A stretch of DNA of 7,639 nucleotides, taken from Candidatus Vogelbacteria bacterium CG22_combo_CG10-13_8_21_14_all_37_9 (GTDB lineage Bacteria > Patescibacteriota > Minisyncoccia > Phycocordibacterales > XYD1-FULL-46-19). The stretch lies in contig PCSX01000003.1 of assembly GCA_002772495.1 (NCBI GenBank), forward strand, positions 1-7,639. The letters run 5' to 3'. The translations under genes and the position numbers were made by a program. Shown piece by piece: positions 1-6,723 of the stretch; the first letter of the stretch is position 1, and the number at the start of each line of letters is the position of its first letter. The notes below the pieces were generated by a model. It was not told where the DNA came from, made no database searches, and was given only the letters and a program-made list of their open reading frames with translations.

Positions 1-2300
1 GCTTTCATATAAGCGGTCTGATAAGCGACTCGGCCATAAGACGCGGCGTGAGCTTTGTTAAAACCGTAAGCGGCGAAAGGTTCGATTAGTGACCACAATT
101 CTTCGGCTTTGGCTTCGGTCATACCATTGGTGATTAAACCTTGATGGAGTTTCTCTTTTTGGGCTTCCATTTCTTTGGGAATTTTTTTACCCATCGCTTT
201 GCGGAGTTTATCAGCCTCGGTCCAAGAATAACCAGCCAATTGAATCGCGACTAACATCACATCGTCTTGATAAGTAATGACTCCAAAAGAATGTTCTAAA
301 ATATCTTTCATTCGTGGATCAAGATATTTAATGGTTTTAGGATTATGTTTGCGTTTAATATATTCTGGAATCATTTCCATCGGTCCGGGACGATAAAGTG
401 CCACCATGGCGTTGATATCAAAAATGGTGTTCGGTTTTAATTCTTTAAGCCAGCGAGTCATCCCAGCGCCGTTTAATTGAAACAGACCAATAGTGTCACC
501 GTGAGCGAGCATTGCAAAAGTTTTTTTGTCATCGAGAGGAATTTGATTGAGATTGATTTTTAAGCCTTGGGTTTTGCGGACGATTTTAATCGAATCTTCT
601 AAAATAGAGAGATTACGAATGCCGAGAAAATCAAATTTAAGTAAACCCGCTTCTTCGACCGCATGCATATCATATTGAGTAATAATTTTTTCGCCGTGAG
701 GATCGAATTGAACGGGGACAAAATCGGTAATGGCTGAAGGTGCGATCACTACTCCGGCGGCGTGAACGCTGATGTGTCTGGCTCCGCCTTCAATTTTTTT
801 AGCTAGGTCAATAATTATTTTAGCGTCGTTTTCAGTCTTGTAAATTTCTTTCAATTCCGGTGTTTCTTTTAAGGCTCGATCAATAGTCATGGGAACACCT
901 TGAGAACCGAGGGGAATTAATTTTGATAGGCGATCGCCAACTGTGTAAGGATAACCTAAAGCTCGAGCGACGTCTCGGACCGATCCGCGAGCCAACATTG
1001 AACCAAAAGTACCAATTTGAGCGACTTGATCAGTTCCATATTTGGCTCGAGCATAGTCAATAATTTCGTCTCGACGTTTATCAGCAAAATCCATATCAAT
1101 ATCGGGTGGGGAAGGCCGATCAGCATTGAGAAAACGTTCAAAGGGCAATTTATAGATTAGCGGATCGATATTGGTGATACCGTTTAAAAAAGCCACAAAA
1201 CAACCGGCGGCCGAGCCTCGAGTGTTGGTAAAAATTCCCCGTTCAGTGGCATTTTTAATTAAGTCAGCGACGACTAAAAAATAAGGTGAATAACCTTTTT
1301 TACTGATTACTCCCAATTCATAATCGATTCGTTCTAAGGCTAATTTTTCTCGTTCTGGATTCTCAACTATATATTGAAGCAACCTAGTTTTAGTCATCTT
1401 ATCCAATTCTTGATTGTAATTTGAATCAGCTGGAATTTCGTAATTAGGAAAAAACCATTTACCTAGTTCTAATTCTAAATTACAAGCCTCGGCAATTTTT
1501 AGAGTATTAGTAATTGCCTCTGGAGTATCACTAAAATTAGCGATCATCTCTTCTGGTGAACAGAAAGAAAAATTTTCTTCAATATTAGAAAAACGTTTGG
1601 TATCACCAGTATTGGTGCTGGTTTGAATGGCCACTAAAGTATCATGAGCTTTGGCATCTTCGGGGTTGAGGTAATGACTATCTTGAGTGGCCACTAGAGG
1701 AATATTTAATTTTCGAGCCAATTTAATCGAGGCTTCGCGAAGCTCTTGTTGGCGTTCGAGTTTTGGGTGATGCATAATCTCGATGTAATAATTGTCGGGT
1801 CCAAAAATAGTTCGATATTCGAGAGCTAGTTTTTCAGCATTGTCAAAATCACGATTCCACAATAATCGTGATAATTCTGAACCCATACAACCCGATAAAC
1901 AGATTAAACCCTCGTGACCTTCTATCAGTAAATCTTTATCCATGCGTGGTTTGTAATAATAACCTTCGAGATTGGCCTTAGTGACCATCTTCAGTAAATT
2001 GCGATAGCCGGTGATATTTTTTGCTAACAGAGTGAGATGATATCGTTTGGCATCAACATGAGCTTCTTTATCAAAACGAGTTCTGGTCGCGATATAGGCT
2101 TCCACGCCGATGATCGGTTTGATGCCTTCGGCTCGACATTTTTTATAAAATTCAATTGCTCCATAAAGATTACCATGATCGGTAATGGCTAAAGCCGGCA
2201 TATCGTAGGTTTTAGCTTTTTTAATTAATTCTGGAATTTTACTTAGACCATCGAGCAGGCTGTAATGGGTATGATTATGAAGATGGACGAAACGAGACAT
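1..2300 (-). CDS. dnaE: DNA polymerase III alpha subunit, 3' end cut off by window
   Basis: Catalytic subunit of the replicative DNA polymerase. About 766 codons are present; the C-terminal part (rest of the fingers, HhH, OB and tau-binding regions) lies beyond the left edge. The N-terminus [18 protein letters not shown] is a PHP domain with its HxH metal motif intact, followed by ITDHG and TQDSHYL motifs, so the PHP may still bind metal, unlike the degenerate E. coli PHP. The polymerase active site is visible as PPDIDMDF with Asp400, Asp402 and Asp404, and the third acidic residue as KFDFLG with Asp557. The last visible part, [27 protein letters not shown] in two blocks ([12 protein letters not shown], then [13 protein letters not shown]), matches the conserved fingers region. 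The ATG at 2300-2298 fits the family's N-terminus and sits 6 bases after a TATAAT box. It is divergent from the membrane-protein gene. Confidence 0.97.
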   Translation of the reverse strand, partial: [766 protein letters not shown]

Positions 2301-2306
2301 ATGACC

Positions 2307-2333
2307 ATTATAGCAAAATATATCTTTTTTCAA
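2307..2333 (-). promoter_or_regulatory. dnaE promoter, predicted leaderless
   Basis: On the minus strand TTGAAA (2333-2328) is followed after 15 bases by a perfect TATAAT (2312-2307). The dnaE ATG begins at 2300, so transcription starting about 7 bases after the -10 box would begin at the A of the start codon. No Shine-Dalgarno sequence fits between. The 15-base spacer is short, but the -10 box is exact. Confidence 0.65.
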
Positions 2334-2391
2334 GGTGGTGTTAATTCAGGTTTTTTGCTACGATGAGAGTAATTTAAAAGTAAAAAATATT

Positions 2392-3570
2392 ATGAATCTT
2401 ACATCATCTAGACCAACAATCGATAATATCGATAATAATGTATCCAATAATCTAATTTCTGATCCAAATCTAAGTAATCAATGGTATATGTTGAAAATTA
2501 ACATATTTATCTTTTTTATACTTTGGTTTGTTTATATAGCTTTAAGTTATTTAGGTTTAATATTCTCCAGTGGAGGTTGGACTGGGTTAATTATAGGTCT
2601 ACTCGGGCTTTTATTTTATGGAGGGTTATTTGCACACGTTTTTTTTGTTACTATTAAAAAACTAAGGGCTAGAGATTTTACTATCTATCTTGATTTGAGG
2701 ATTGTATTGATACTGATTTTTCTTCAATTATTAGCTTATACTGGAAATGTTGGAGATTGTGGAGATGACATATGTAATTACCCAAGTAATTTTGGGTATA
2801 GAATGATGTTATTTTTAGCCATAGAAGAAACTGCCTTAGGATCCTTGTTTGCTTCTGTTACCTCTATCATTGGACCAATTGCGGCTGTAGGTTATTTTTT
2901 CACTATATTTCCTTTCTTAACTAATGTATTTTCTAATAGAAAAACTTATCAAGCGGTAAAGTATATATTATTACTGGTTATTGTGGTTGGGGTATTTCTT
3001 CCTCTGATGTCTATTTCAACTATATTAGACGATATGAGACGAGCAACAGCTATTCAATACAGTAATGTTGAGAATTGTAAGAGTGTGTTTGAGTATGATA
3101 AAAAAAAGGATTGCTATATTAAAATAGTCAAAAAAACTAGAGATTATAAAATTTGCGATAATATTCCCTTGATAAAAAATCCAAAATGGCAAGATGTTCC
3201 GCTGGAAGGTATGAGAAATACTTGTTACAAGGAAATCATTAAAGAGATTGTTCCCAGTCATGAGGAATGTAATAGAATTACTACTGATATTAATATCAGA
3301 GATAGTTGTTATAGTCGAATAGCAGACAAAAAAGCCTGTGACAGTATTGCAGTTGGTTATGGATTCTCTAAACCAAGATGTTATTTTAGTGCGGCAATAT
3401 CAACAAATGATTACACCTTATGCCAGTTTGCGTTACCAGATGATATAGATTCCTGTTACCAGATAATTGGGGTAGAAACTAAGAATAAAGCAATTTGTGA
3501 GTTAATAAAGGGTGACACTATCAGACGGAAAAACTGTTTAGATATGAAAGATCCCAGAACAAGACTTTAA
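2392..3570 (+). CDS. Multi-spanning membrane protein with C-terminal paired-cysteine repeats
   Basis: Protein of unknown function, 392 residues from the ATG at 2392. A GTG at 2335 in the same frame would add 19 residues but lies beside the dnaE -35 element, so the ATG is preferred. Residues 1-34 are polar and Asn-rich. Hydrophobic segments follow at about 35-58, 62-88, 102-117, 137-180 (one or two helices) and 190-212, with a basic loop KKLRAR at 89-94 that is probably cytoplasmic. Residues 225-392 are soluble and hold 12 cysteines. Five are in Cys-Tyr pairs (241, 278, 306, 330, 355), each followed 10-15 residues later by another cysteine (255, 293, 316, 344, 369). This spacing suggests tandem helical hairpins joined by disulfides, which would place the tail outside the cell; the helix count does not settle the topology. 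Cys123 and Cys128 could form another pair in a short loop. The gene looks more AT-rich than its neighbours. No enzyme motif is recognised. Confidence 0.85.
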   Translation: MNLTSSRPTIDNIDNNVSNNLISDPNLSNQWYMLKINIFIFFILWFVYIALSYLGLIFSSGGWTGLIIGLLGLLFYGGLFAHVFFVTIKKLRARDFTIYLDLRIVLILIFLQLLAYTGNVGDCGDDICNYPSNFGYRMMLFLAIEETALGSLFASVTSIIGPIAAVGYFFTIFPFLTNVFSNRKTYQAVKYILLLVIVVGVFLPLMSISTILDDMRRATAIQYSNVENCKSVFEYDKKKDCYIKIVKKTRDYKICDNIPLIKNPKWQDVPLEGMRNTCYKEIIKEIVPSHEECNRITTDINIRDSCYSRIADKKACDSIAVGYGFSKPRCYFSAAISTNDYTLCQFALPDDIDSCYQIIGVETKNKAICELIKGDTIRRKNCLDMKDPRTRL

Positions 3571-3594
3571 ACGTCTGAATGGGTGGTCTATACT
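3566..3594 (+). promoter_or_regulatory. rnhB promoter, predicted leaderless
   Basis: TTTAAA (3566-3571), a 17-base spacer and TATACT (3589-3594) precede the ATG at 3602 by 7 bases. Transcription would start on or next to the start codon. The -35 box overlaps the stop codon of the preceding gene. No ribosome binding site is present. Confidence 0.55.
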
Positions 3595-3601
3595 AGTGTT
3601 A

Positions 3602-4234
3602 ATGTGGCTAGACTATTTTAAAGCAGATATTGATTATCTAGTCGGGGTGGATGAGGCTGGTCGAGGCCCCCTAGCTGGTCCTCTGGCACTCGGAGCGGTG
3701 GTTTTCCCGCGCTCGGGGATCGAAGCCTTGAGGCTGGCCTTGGCTGATTATCCGGCTGGAAAAGACTCTAAAAAATTAAGCCCCCGAGCGCGGGAAATTT
3801 GGCGGTCTAGAATCCTTAGTTTGAAAGTGGCTGGTCATTTGAATTTTGCAGTCACTTTTGTTAGTCCAAAATTTATTGATGATTATGGGATGACCCGAGC
3901 TTTAACTTATGGCTTAGCTAAAAATCTAAAAAAATTAAACCTAGATCCAACTCGTACCGAATTATTGCTTGACGGCAGTTTGCGCGGACCAGTCGAATAC
4001 TCTAAACAACGAACGATTATTAAAGGTGATGAAAGTGAATTGATAATCGGTTTGGCCTCAATTGTGGCCAAAGTCACTCGAGATAATTATTTAAGTAAAA
4101 TCGCCAAGCTTTACCCACTTTATAATTTTGAGCAACATAAAGGTTATGGGACTAAAGCTCACTGCGAAGCCCTGCGTCGTTATGGACCGTGTCCTATTCA
4201 TCGCCGTTCTTTTCTTCATCGGATCTTGTCATAA
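3602..4234 (+). CDS. rnhB: Ribonuclease HII
   Basis: Cleaves the RNA strand of RNA-DNA hybrids and starts removal of single ribonucleotides from DNA. The ATG at 3602 gives 210 residues, the usual length. The N-terminal motif GVDEAGRGPLAGP carries the first two acidic catalytic residues (Asp17, Glu18). DSKKLS, LLLDGS (third Asp), ASIVAKVTRD (fourth Asp), the HKGYGTKAH block and the C-terminal HRRSF all follow in the family's order, so the DEDD active site is complete. An in-frame GTG at 3596 is possible, but it lies only 2 bases after a TATACT box and upstream of the expected transcription start, so the ATG is preferred. No terminator is visible between the upstream membrane-protein gene and rnhB. 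Confidence 0.96.
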   Translation: MWLDYFKADIDYLVGVDEAGRGPLAGPLALGAVVFPRSGIEALRLALADYPAGKDSKKLSPRAREIWRSRILSLKVAGHLNFAVTFVSPKFIDDYGMTRALTYGLAKNLKKLNLDPTRTELLLDGSLRGPVEYSKQRTIIKGDESELIIGLASIVAKVTRDNYLSKIAKLYPLYNFEQHKGYGTKAHCEALRRYGPCPIHRRSFLHRILS

Positions 4235-4253
4235 TTTAGATTAGTGCTAAACT
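4226..4253 (+). promoter_or_regulatory. Candidate promoter for the 4260-4778 transcript
   Basis: TTGTCA (4226-4231, five of six to consensus) lies over the last codons of rnhB, followed by a 16-base spacer and TAAACT (4248-4253). A start near 4260 would place the 11-base closing-helix strand (4269-4279) close to the RNA 5' end. TATAGA at 4254-4259 is an alternative -10 box without a well-spaced -35. Confidence 0.4.
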
Positions 4254-4318
4254 TATAGACAGATCGTTTTTGAGAGGACGGGATATGTATGGTTTTAACT
4301 TTAAAAAGGGGTTAGGCT

Positions 4319-4708
4319 ATGGTTATGTTAAGAAAGAAGGAAGTTCCAGTTGACTGTGAGAAAGTCAACCGCCTTGGTCAAAAGTATAATATTGAGACAA
4401 TCCATGCGAATTGTCTCAATATCCGGTCGGGAGCCTGGTCTGTTCGAAGCTATCGTACAGAAGGGCTTGTGGTACTCTGTTGTTTTGGTTGTTGCGATGC
4501 AGTCCTTTTTACGATTTGGACTGAATTGAAGCAACGGAAAAATTTCAGGGGGAATCGAAATTACATCGTTCTCGTTTCGAAGAGTCGGCTGAAAGATTCA
4601 GCCAATGTTCGTGACGAAATCGAACGTATACGTCTTTCCCTCATCAGGAGAGAATTCAAAAAGAAAGAAGAAAAAGCGTTAAGGTCAGTCACGGCTGTGG
4701 CTGTCTGA
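4319..4708 (+). CDS. Hypothetical protein or open frame within a structured RNA
   Basis: A 129-codon frame with no recognised family. It opens with ATG at 4319, 6 bases after a weak Shine-Dalgarno-like AAGGGG (4307-4312). A tiny frame 4289-4315 stops just before it. The predicted product is basic: a Cys-rich hydrophobic centre (VLCCFGCCDAVLFTIW), a strand-like NYIVLVS, then a charged helical tail (RDEIERIRLSLIRREFKKK). First codon positions are purine-rich, which favours real coding. Against this, the frame is tiled by hairpins with long perfect arms, and the interval is closed by a helix pairing its two ends, as in structural RNAs. No membrane segment or catalytic motif can be assigned. It lies between rnhB and rpmF, has its own likely promoter and ends before a strong terminator. 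Coding and RNA function could coexist. Confidence 0.4.
   Translation: MVMLRKKEVPVDCEKVNRLGQKYNIETIHANCLNIRSGAWSVRSYRTEGLVVLCCFGCCDAVLFTIWTELKQRKNFRGNRNYIVLVSKSRLKDSANVRDEIERIRLSLIRREFKKKEEKALRSVTAVAV
4389..4422 (+). repeat. Inverted repeat, 13-bp perfect stem with 8-base loop
   Basis: ATATTGAGACAAT (4389-4401) is exactly mirrored at 4410-4422, with the loop CCATGCGA. It is the strongest internal hairpin of the interval and lies inside the open frame. Without a T-tract it is not a terminator. Confidence 0.8.
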
Positions 4709-4740
4709 TTCGGGGTTGTCCTCTCAAAGGCAAAAGTGTG

Positions 4741-4778
4741 AGGCGTGGGAGTAATAGCTAAACTTCCGCGCCTTTTTT
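4741..4778 (+). terminator. Strong intrinsic terminator
   Basis: A 12-bp stem (4741-4752 with 4762-4773, two G-U pairs, GC-rich base AGGCG/CGCCT) with a 9-base loop is followed by a run of six T (4773-4778). It ends the 4260-4778 transcript and insulates it from the rpmF promoter about 20 bases on. Confidence 0.9.
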
Positions 4779-4794
4779 ATGTTTAAAAAATAGT

Positions 4795-4822
4795 TTGCGC
4801 TTTTTAAAATTTTTGTTATACT
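4795..4822 (+). promoter_or_regulatory. rpmF promoter, nearly leaderless
   Basis: TTGCGC (4795-4800), a 16-base spacer and TATACT (4817-4822) precede the ATG at 4832 by 9 bases, predicting a leader of only 2-3 bases. No Shine-Dalgarno sequence is present. Confidence 0.6.
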
Positions 4823-4831
4823 AAAAAACAT

Positions 4832-5047
4832 ATGGTAGTTCGCATGCGACATACACGGGCCCACACTGGGAACCGTCGATCTCATCACGCGTTGAAAACA
4901 ACGTCTCTTTCGACTTGTGCGAAATGTGCGACTAAACATCTTCGCCATCGAGCTTGTCCAAATTGTGGGACTTATCGAGGCCGAGAAGTCGTCAATACTC
5001 TGACTAAAGCAGTTAAAAAAACTGCTCCCAAGAGTGGCAAAAAATAA
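4832..5047 (+). CDS. rpmF: 50S ribosomal protein bL32
   Basis: Zinc-ribbon protein of the large ribosomal subunit, 71 residues. The basic N-terminus ([20 protein letters not shown]) aligns with the usual bL32 start, so the first ATG is right and a second ATG at 4844 is not needed. Two CxxC knuckles, CAKC and CPNC, form the zinc site of the cysteine-bearing type of bL32. GTYRGREV matches the conserved end of the domain, and a Lys-rich tail follows. It is a monocistronic unit by its own promoter and terminator, immediately upstream of nusB and rnc. That is a familiar neighbourhood for this gene. Confidence 0.95.
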   Translation: MVVRMRHTRAHTGNRRSHHALKTTSLSTCAKCATKHLRHRACPNCGTYRGREVVNTLTKAVKKTAPKSGKK

Positions 5048-5082
5048 AGTCTAAACTTTTAGGTTTGGGGCTTTATTTTTTT
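5042..5082 (+). terminator. rpmF intrinsic terminator
   Basis: The stem starts within the rpmF stop codon: 5046-5052 pairs with 5068-5074 and 5053-5056 with 5063-5066, with one bulged G at 5067 and a 6-base loop. A run of seven T (5076-5082) follows. The stem includes G-U pairs and is moderate in strength; flanking A and T runs extend it. Confidence 0.75.
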
Positions 5083-5093
5083 ATGATTAGGTC

Positions 5094-5122
5094 TTAGATT
5101 TTATCTAATTTGAAAATAAAAT
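5094..5122 (+). promoter_or_regulatory. Candidate nusB-rnc promoter with small inverted repeat
   Basis: TAAAAT (5117-5122, five of six to the -10 consensus) lies 12 bases before the nusB ATG. The expected start would give a leader of about 6 bases. No good -35 box is seen. The -35 position is instead occupied by the perfect inverted repeat TTAGAT-TTT-ATCTAA (5094-5108), which could be an activator or repressor site. Weak evidence. Confidence 0.3.
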
Positions 5123-5134
5123 AAAAAGCTTATT

Positions 5135-6034
5135 ATGGCAAATCGGCATCTCTCACGTAGTCTAGCAATGCAAGTCCTTTTTGAATGGGACTTCCATGGC
5201 TATCATTTAGAGCGAATAGACCAAACAATAAAGCAAGTAGCGGAAGAATTTGGTCCTGGCCTTGAGGAACAATCTTTTGTTGAAGCTTTAGTGTTGGGGG
5301 TAATCAAACACCATGATAAGTTAGATCAAATTATTGAAAAAGCCGCTCCGGACTGGCCGATTGCTCAAATTGCGATTGTGGATCGAAATGTTTTACGGAT
5401 CGGTTTGTTTGAATTGTTATTTGGTAGCAAACAAGATGTTCCCGCTCGAGTAGCAATCAATGAATCAATCGAATTAGCTAAAACTTTTGGTGGGGAGAAT
5501 AGTGGTCGTTTTGTTAATGGCGTTTTGGGGACGGTTTACAAGGAAATGGGAGAGCCAGGAAAAGACGATATCCCAGCTAAACAGCGACGAAAAATAGAAA
5601 TTGCTTATGAAGATATGCCAATCGAACGCTTGGGTGGAGCAGTAGTTTATTCGCGAGAAGGTGGTGATTTAGAATTAGCTCTCGTTCACGATGTTTTCGG
5701 TTATTGGACTTTATCTAAAGGCCACATCGAAGAGGGTGAAGATCTTCAGACGGGTACGATTCGAGAAGTTAAAGAAGAACTCAATTTAGAGGCTGTGATT
5801 GAAGGTGAGTTAGGTCAAAACGAATATATTGCTACTCATCCAGAAAAAGGCAAATTACGTAAGCAAGTAAATTATTTTTTAACTCAAGCTCAGTCTAAAA
5901 AAGATTTAAAATTGGAAGCTAAAGGAGGGCTTGATAAGGCGGAATGGTTTGCACTCACTGAGATCCCTGACTTGCGAATGTATGATGATGTGCTACCTTT
6001 CCTGACAAAGGCGATCAATCAATTGAAACAATAA
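5135..6034 (+). CDS. nusB: NusB transcription antitermination factor fused to a Nudix hydrolase domain
   Basis: Residues 1-140 are NusB, the all-helical protein that binds boxA RNA with ribosomal protein S10 (NusE) in rRNA antitermination. Its signature DRNVLRIGLFELLF (83-96) and VPARVAINE (102-110) followed by FGGENSGRFVNGVLG (118-132) are clear. After a linker of about 20 residues, 160-299 is a Nudix domain. The Nudix box runs 196-218: Gly196, Glu202, Arg210-Glu211 and Glu214-Glu215 are all in place, and Asn217 replaces the usual late Gly. The metal-binding glutamates are intact, so it is probably an active pyrophosphohydrolase; the substrate (a nucleotide, dinucleoside polyphosphate or RNA 5' end) cannot be told. 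NusB alone is usually about 140 residues. No Shine-Dalgarno precedes the ATG. rnc follows after 2 bases, so the two are co-transcribed. Confidence 0.93.
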   Translation: MANRHLSRSLAMQVLFEWDFHGYHLERIDQTIKQVAEEFGPGLEEQSFVEALVLGVIKHHDKLDQIIEKAAPDWPIAQIAIVDRNVLRIGLFELLFGSKQDVPARVAINESIELAKTFGGENSGRFVNGVLGTVYKEMGEPGKDDIPAKQRRKIEIAYEDMPIERLGGAVVYSREGGDLELALVHDVFGYWTLSKGHIEEGEDLQTGTIREVKEELNLEAVIEGELGQNEYIATHPEKGKLRKQVNYFLTQAQSKKDLKLEAKGGLDKAEWFALTEIPDLRMYDDVLPFLTKAINQLKQ

Positions 6035-6036
6035 AT

Positions 6037-6723
6037 ATGGATTTAAGACATTTTGAACAGGTAATTGGCTTTAATTTCAAAGATAAAGATCTATTGAAAC
6101 AAGCTTTTATTCACCGTTCTTATTTAAACGAACACAAAGACTTAACTCTCGGTCATAATGAAAGACTGGAGTTTTTAGGCGACGCCGTTTTGGAATTAGT
6201 GGTAACGGATTTTCTTTATCATAAATATCCCGATAAACCGGAAGGGGATCTGACCGCTTTTCGAGCGGCTTTGGTCAACGCTGTGACTTTGAGTGAACAA
6301 GCCTCCTTGTTGGCGATGAATGACTATTTACTATTGTCGAAAGGGGAAGCTAAAGATAAGGGCCGAGCCCGCCAATTTATTTTAGCTAACACTTTTGAAT
6401 CAGTCGTCGGAGCACTTTATTTAGACCAAGGTTATGCTGTTGCGCAACAATTTATTACTCAAACAGTTTTAGTGAATGATGAAAAAATTGTTTCTCAAAG
6501 TTTAGCTCAAGATTACAAAAGTACTTTTCAAAAGAAAGCTCAGGAAGTTTACAGCCAGACTCCTATTTATAAAGTGTTAAGTGAATCTGGACCGGATCAT
6601 AATAAACGTTTTGTAGTCGGATTATTTGTCGGAGAAGAAGCGATTGCTGAAGGTCAGGGACCATCCAAACAAGAAGCCGAACAAGAAGCCGCTCAAAAAG
6701 GTTTAGAAGACAAGTCTTGGTAA
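6037..6723 (+). CDS. rnc: Ribonuclease III
   Basis: Double-stranded-RNA endonuclease that processes rRNA precursors and structured mRNAs; 228 residues, normal length. The RNase III signature NERLEFLGDAVLELVV spans 41-56, with catalytic Glu45 and Asp49. The second acidic cluster reads ILANTFESVVGALYLDQGY: Glu121 is kept, but the usual Asp is Asn118. The dsRNA-binding domain occupies about 158-226 (DYKSTFQKKAQE to the KQEAEQEAAQKGLE helix). It starts 2 bases after the nusB-Nudix stop, as the second gene of that operon. Its stop codon TAA (6721-6723) is the first three bases of a 48-bp perfect palindrome. Coupling to NusB makes sense because both act on rRNA transcripts. Confidence 0.96.
   Translation: MDLRHFEQVIGFNFKDKDLLKQAFIHRSYLNEHKDLTLGHNERLEFLGDAVLELVVTDFLYHKYPDKPEGDLTAFRAALVNAVTLSEQASLLAMNDYLLLSKGEAKDKGRARQFILANTFESVVGALYLDQGYAVAQQFITQTVLVNDEKIVSQSLAQDYKSTFQKKAQEVYSQTPIYKVLSESGPDHNKRFVVGLFVGEEAIAEGQGPSKQEAEQEAAQKGLEDKSW

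Larger units (their letters stand above)
4260..4778 (+). ncRNA. Candidate structured RNA of about 520 nt
   Basis: The two ends pair perfectly over 11 bases (4269-4279 with 4718-4728, TTTGAGAGGAC against GTCCTCTCAAA). Inside are hairpins: 4349-4369 (7 bp), 4389-4422 (13 bp perfect, 8-nt loop), 4457-4480 (5 bp), 4491-4535 (GTTGC/GCAAC outside CAGTCC/GGACTG), 4555-4580 (6 bp), 4587-4603 (7 bp, 3-nt loop), 4607-4625 (5 bp) and 4686-4703 (7 bp with one G-U). An intrinsic terminator follows at once. Closed ends, tiled hairpins and a terminator are typical of stable RNAs. No conserved blocks of RNase P RNA, tmRNA or SRP RNA were found. A 129-codon frame occupies most of it, so a structured mRNA is the alternative. 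Confidence 0.4.

Noticed and set aside
3025..3261. Minus-strand open frame inside the cysteine-repeat gene
   Set aside because: It is antisense to a well-supported gene with a regular cysteine pattern and looks like a shadow of AT-rich coding sequence.
3561..3578. Possible terminator after the membrane-protein gene
   Set aside because: AGAC/GTCT gives only a 4-bp stem with no T-tract. It overlaps the rnhB promoter and is not credible as a terminator.
4269..4728. Insertion element with 11-bp terminal inverted repeats
   Set aside because: The inverted repeat could be transposon ends, but no transposase is encoded, no target-site duplication is seen flanking it, and the adjacent promoter and terminator fit a transcript with paired ends better.
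4260..4778. RNase P RNA or tmRNA
   Set aside because: GAGAAAGTC (4358-4366) and ACAGAAGGGCTT (4457-4468) faintly resemble RNase P core blocks, but they are only about 100 bases apart, in place of the molecule's two ends, and do not form P4. No tRNA-like ends or TTCGA-type T arm are present for tmRNA.
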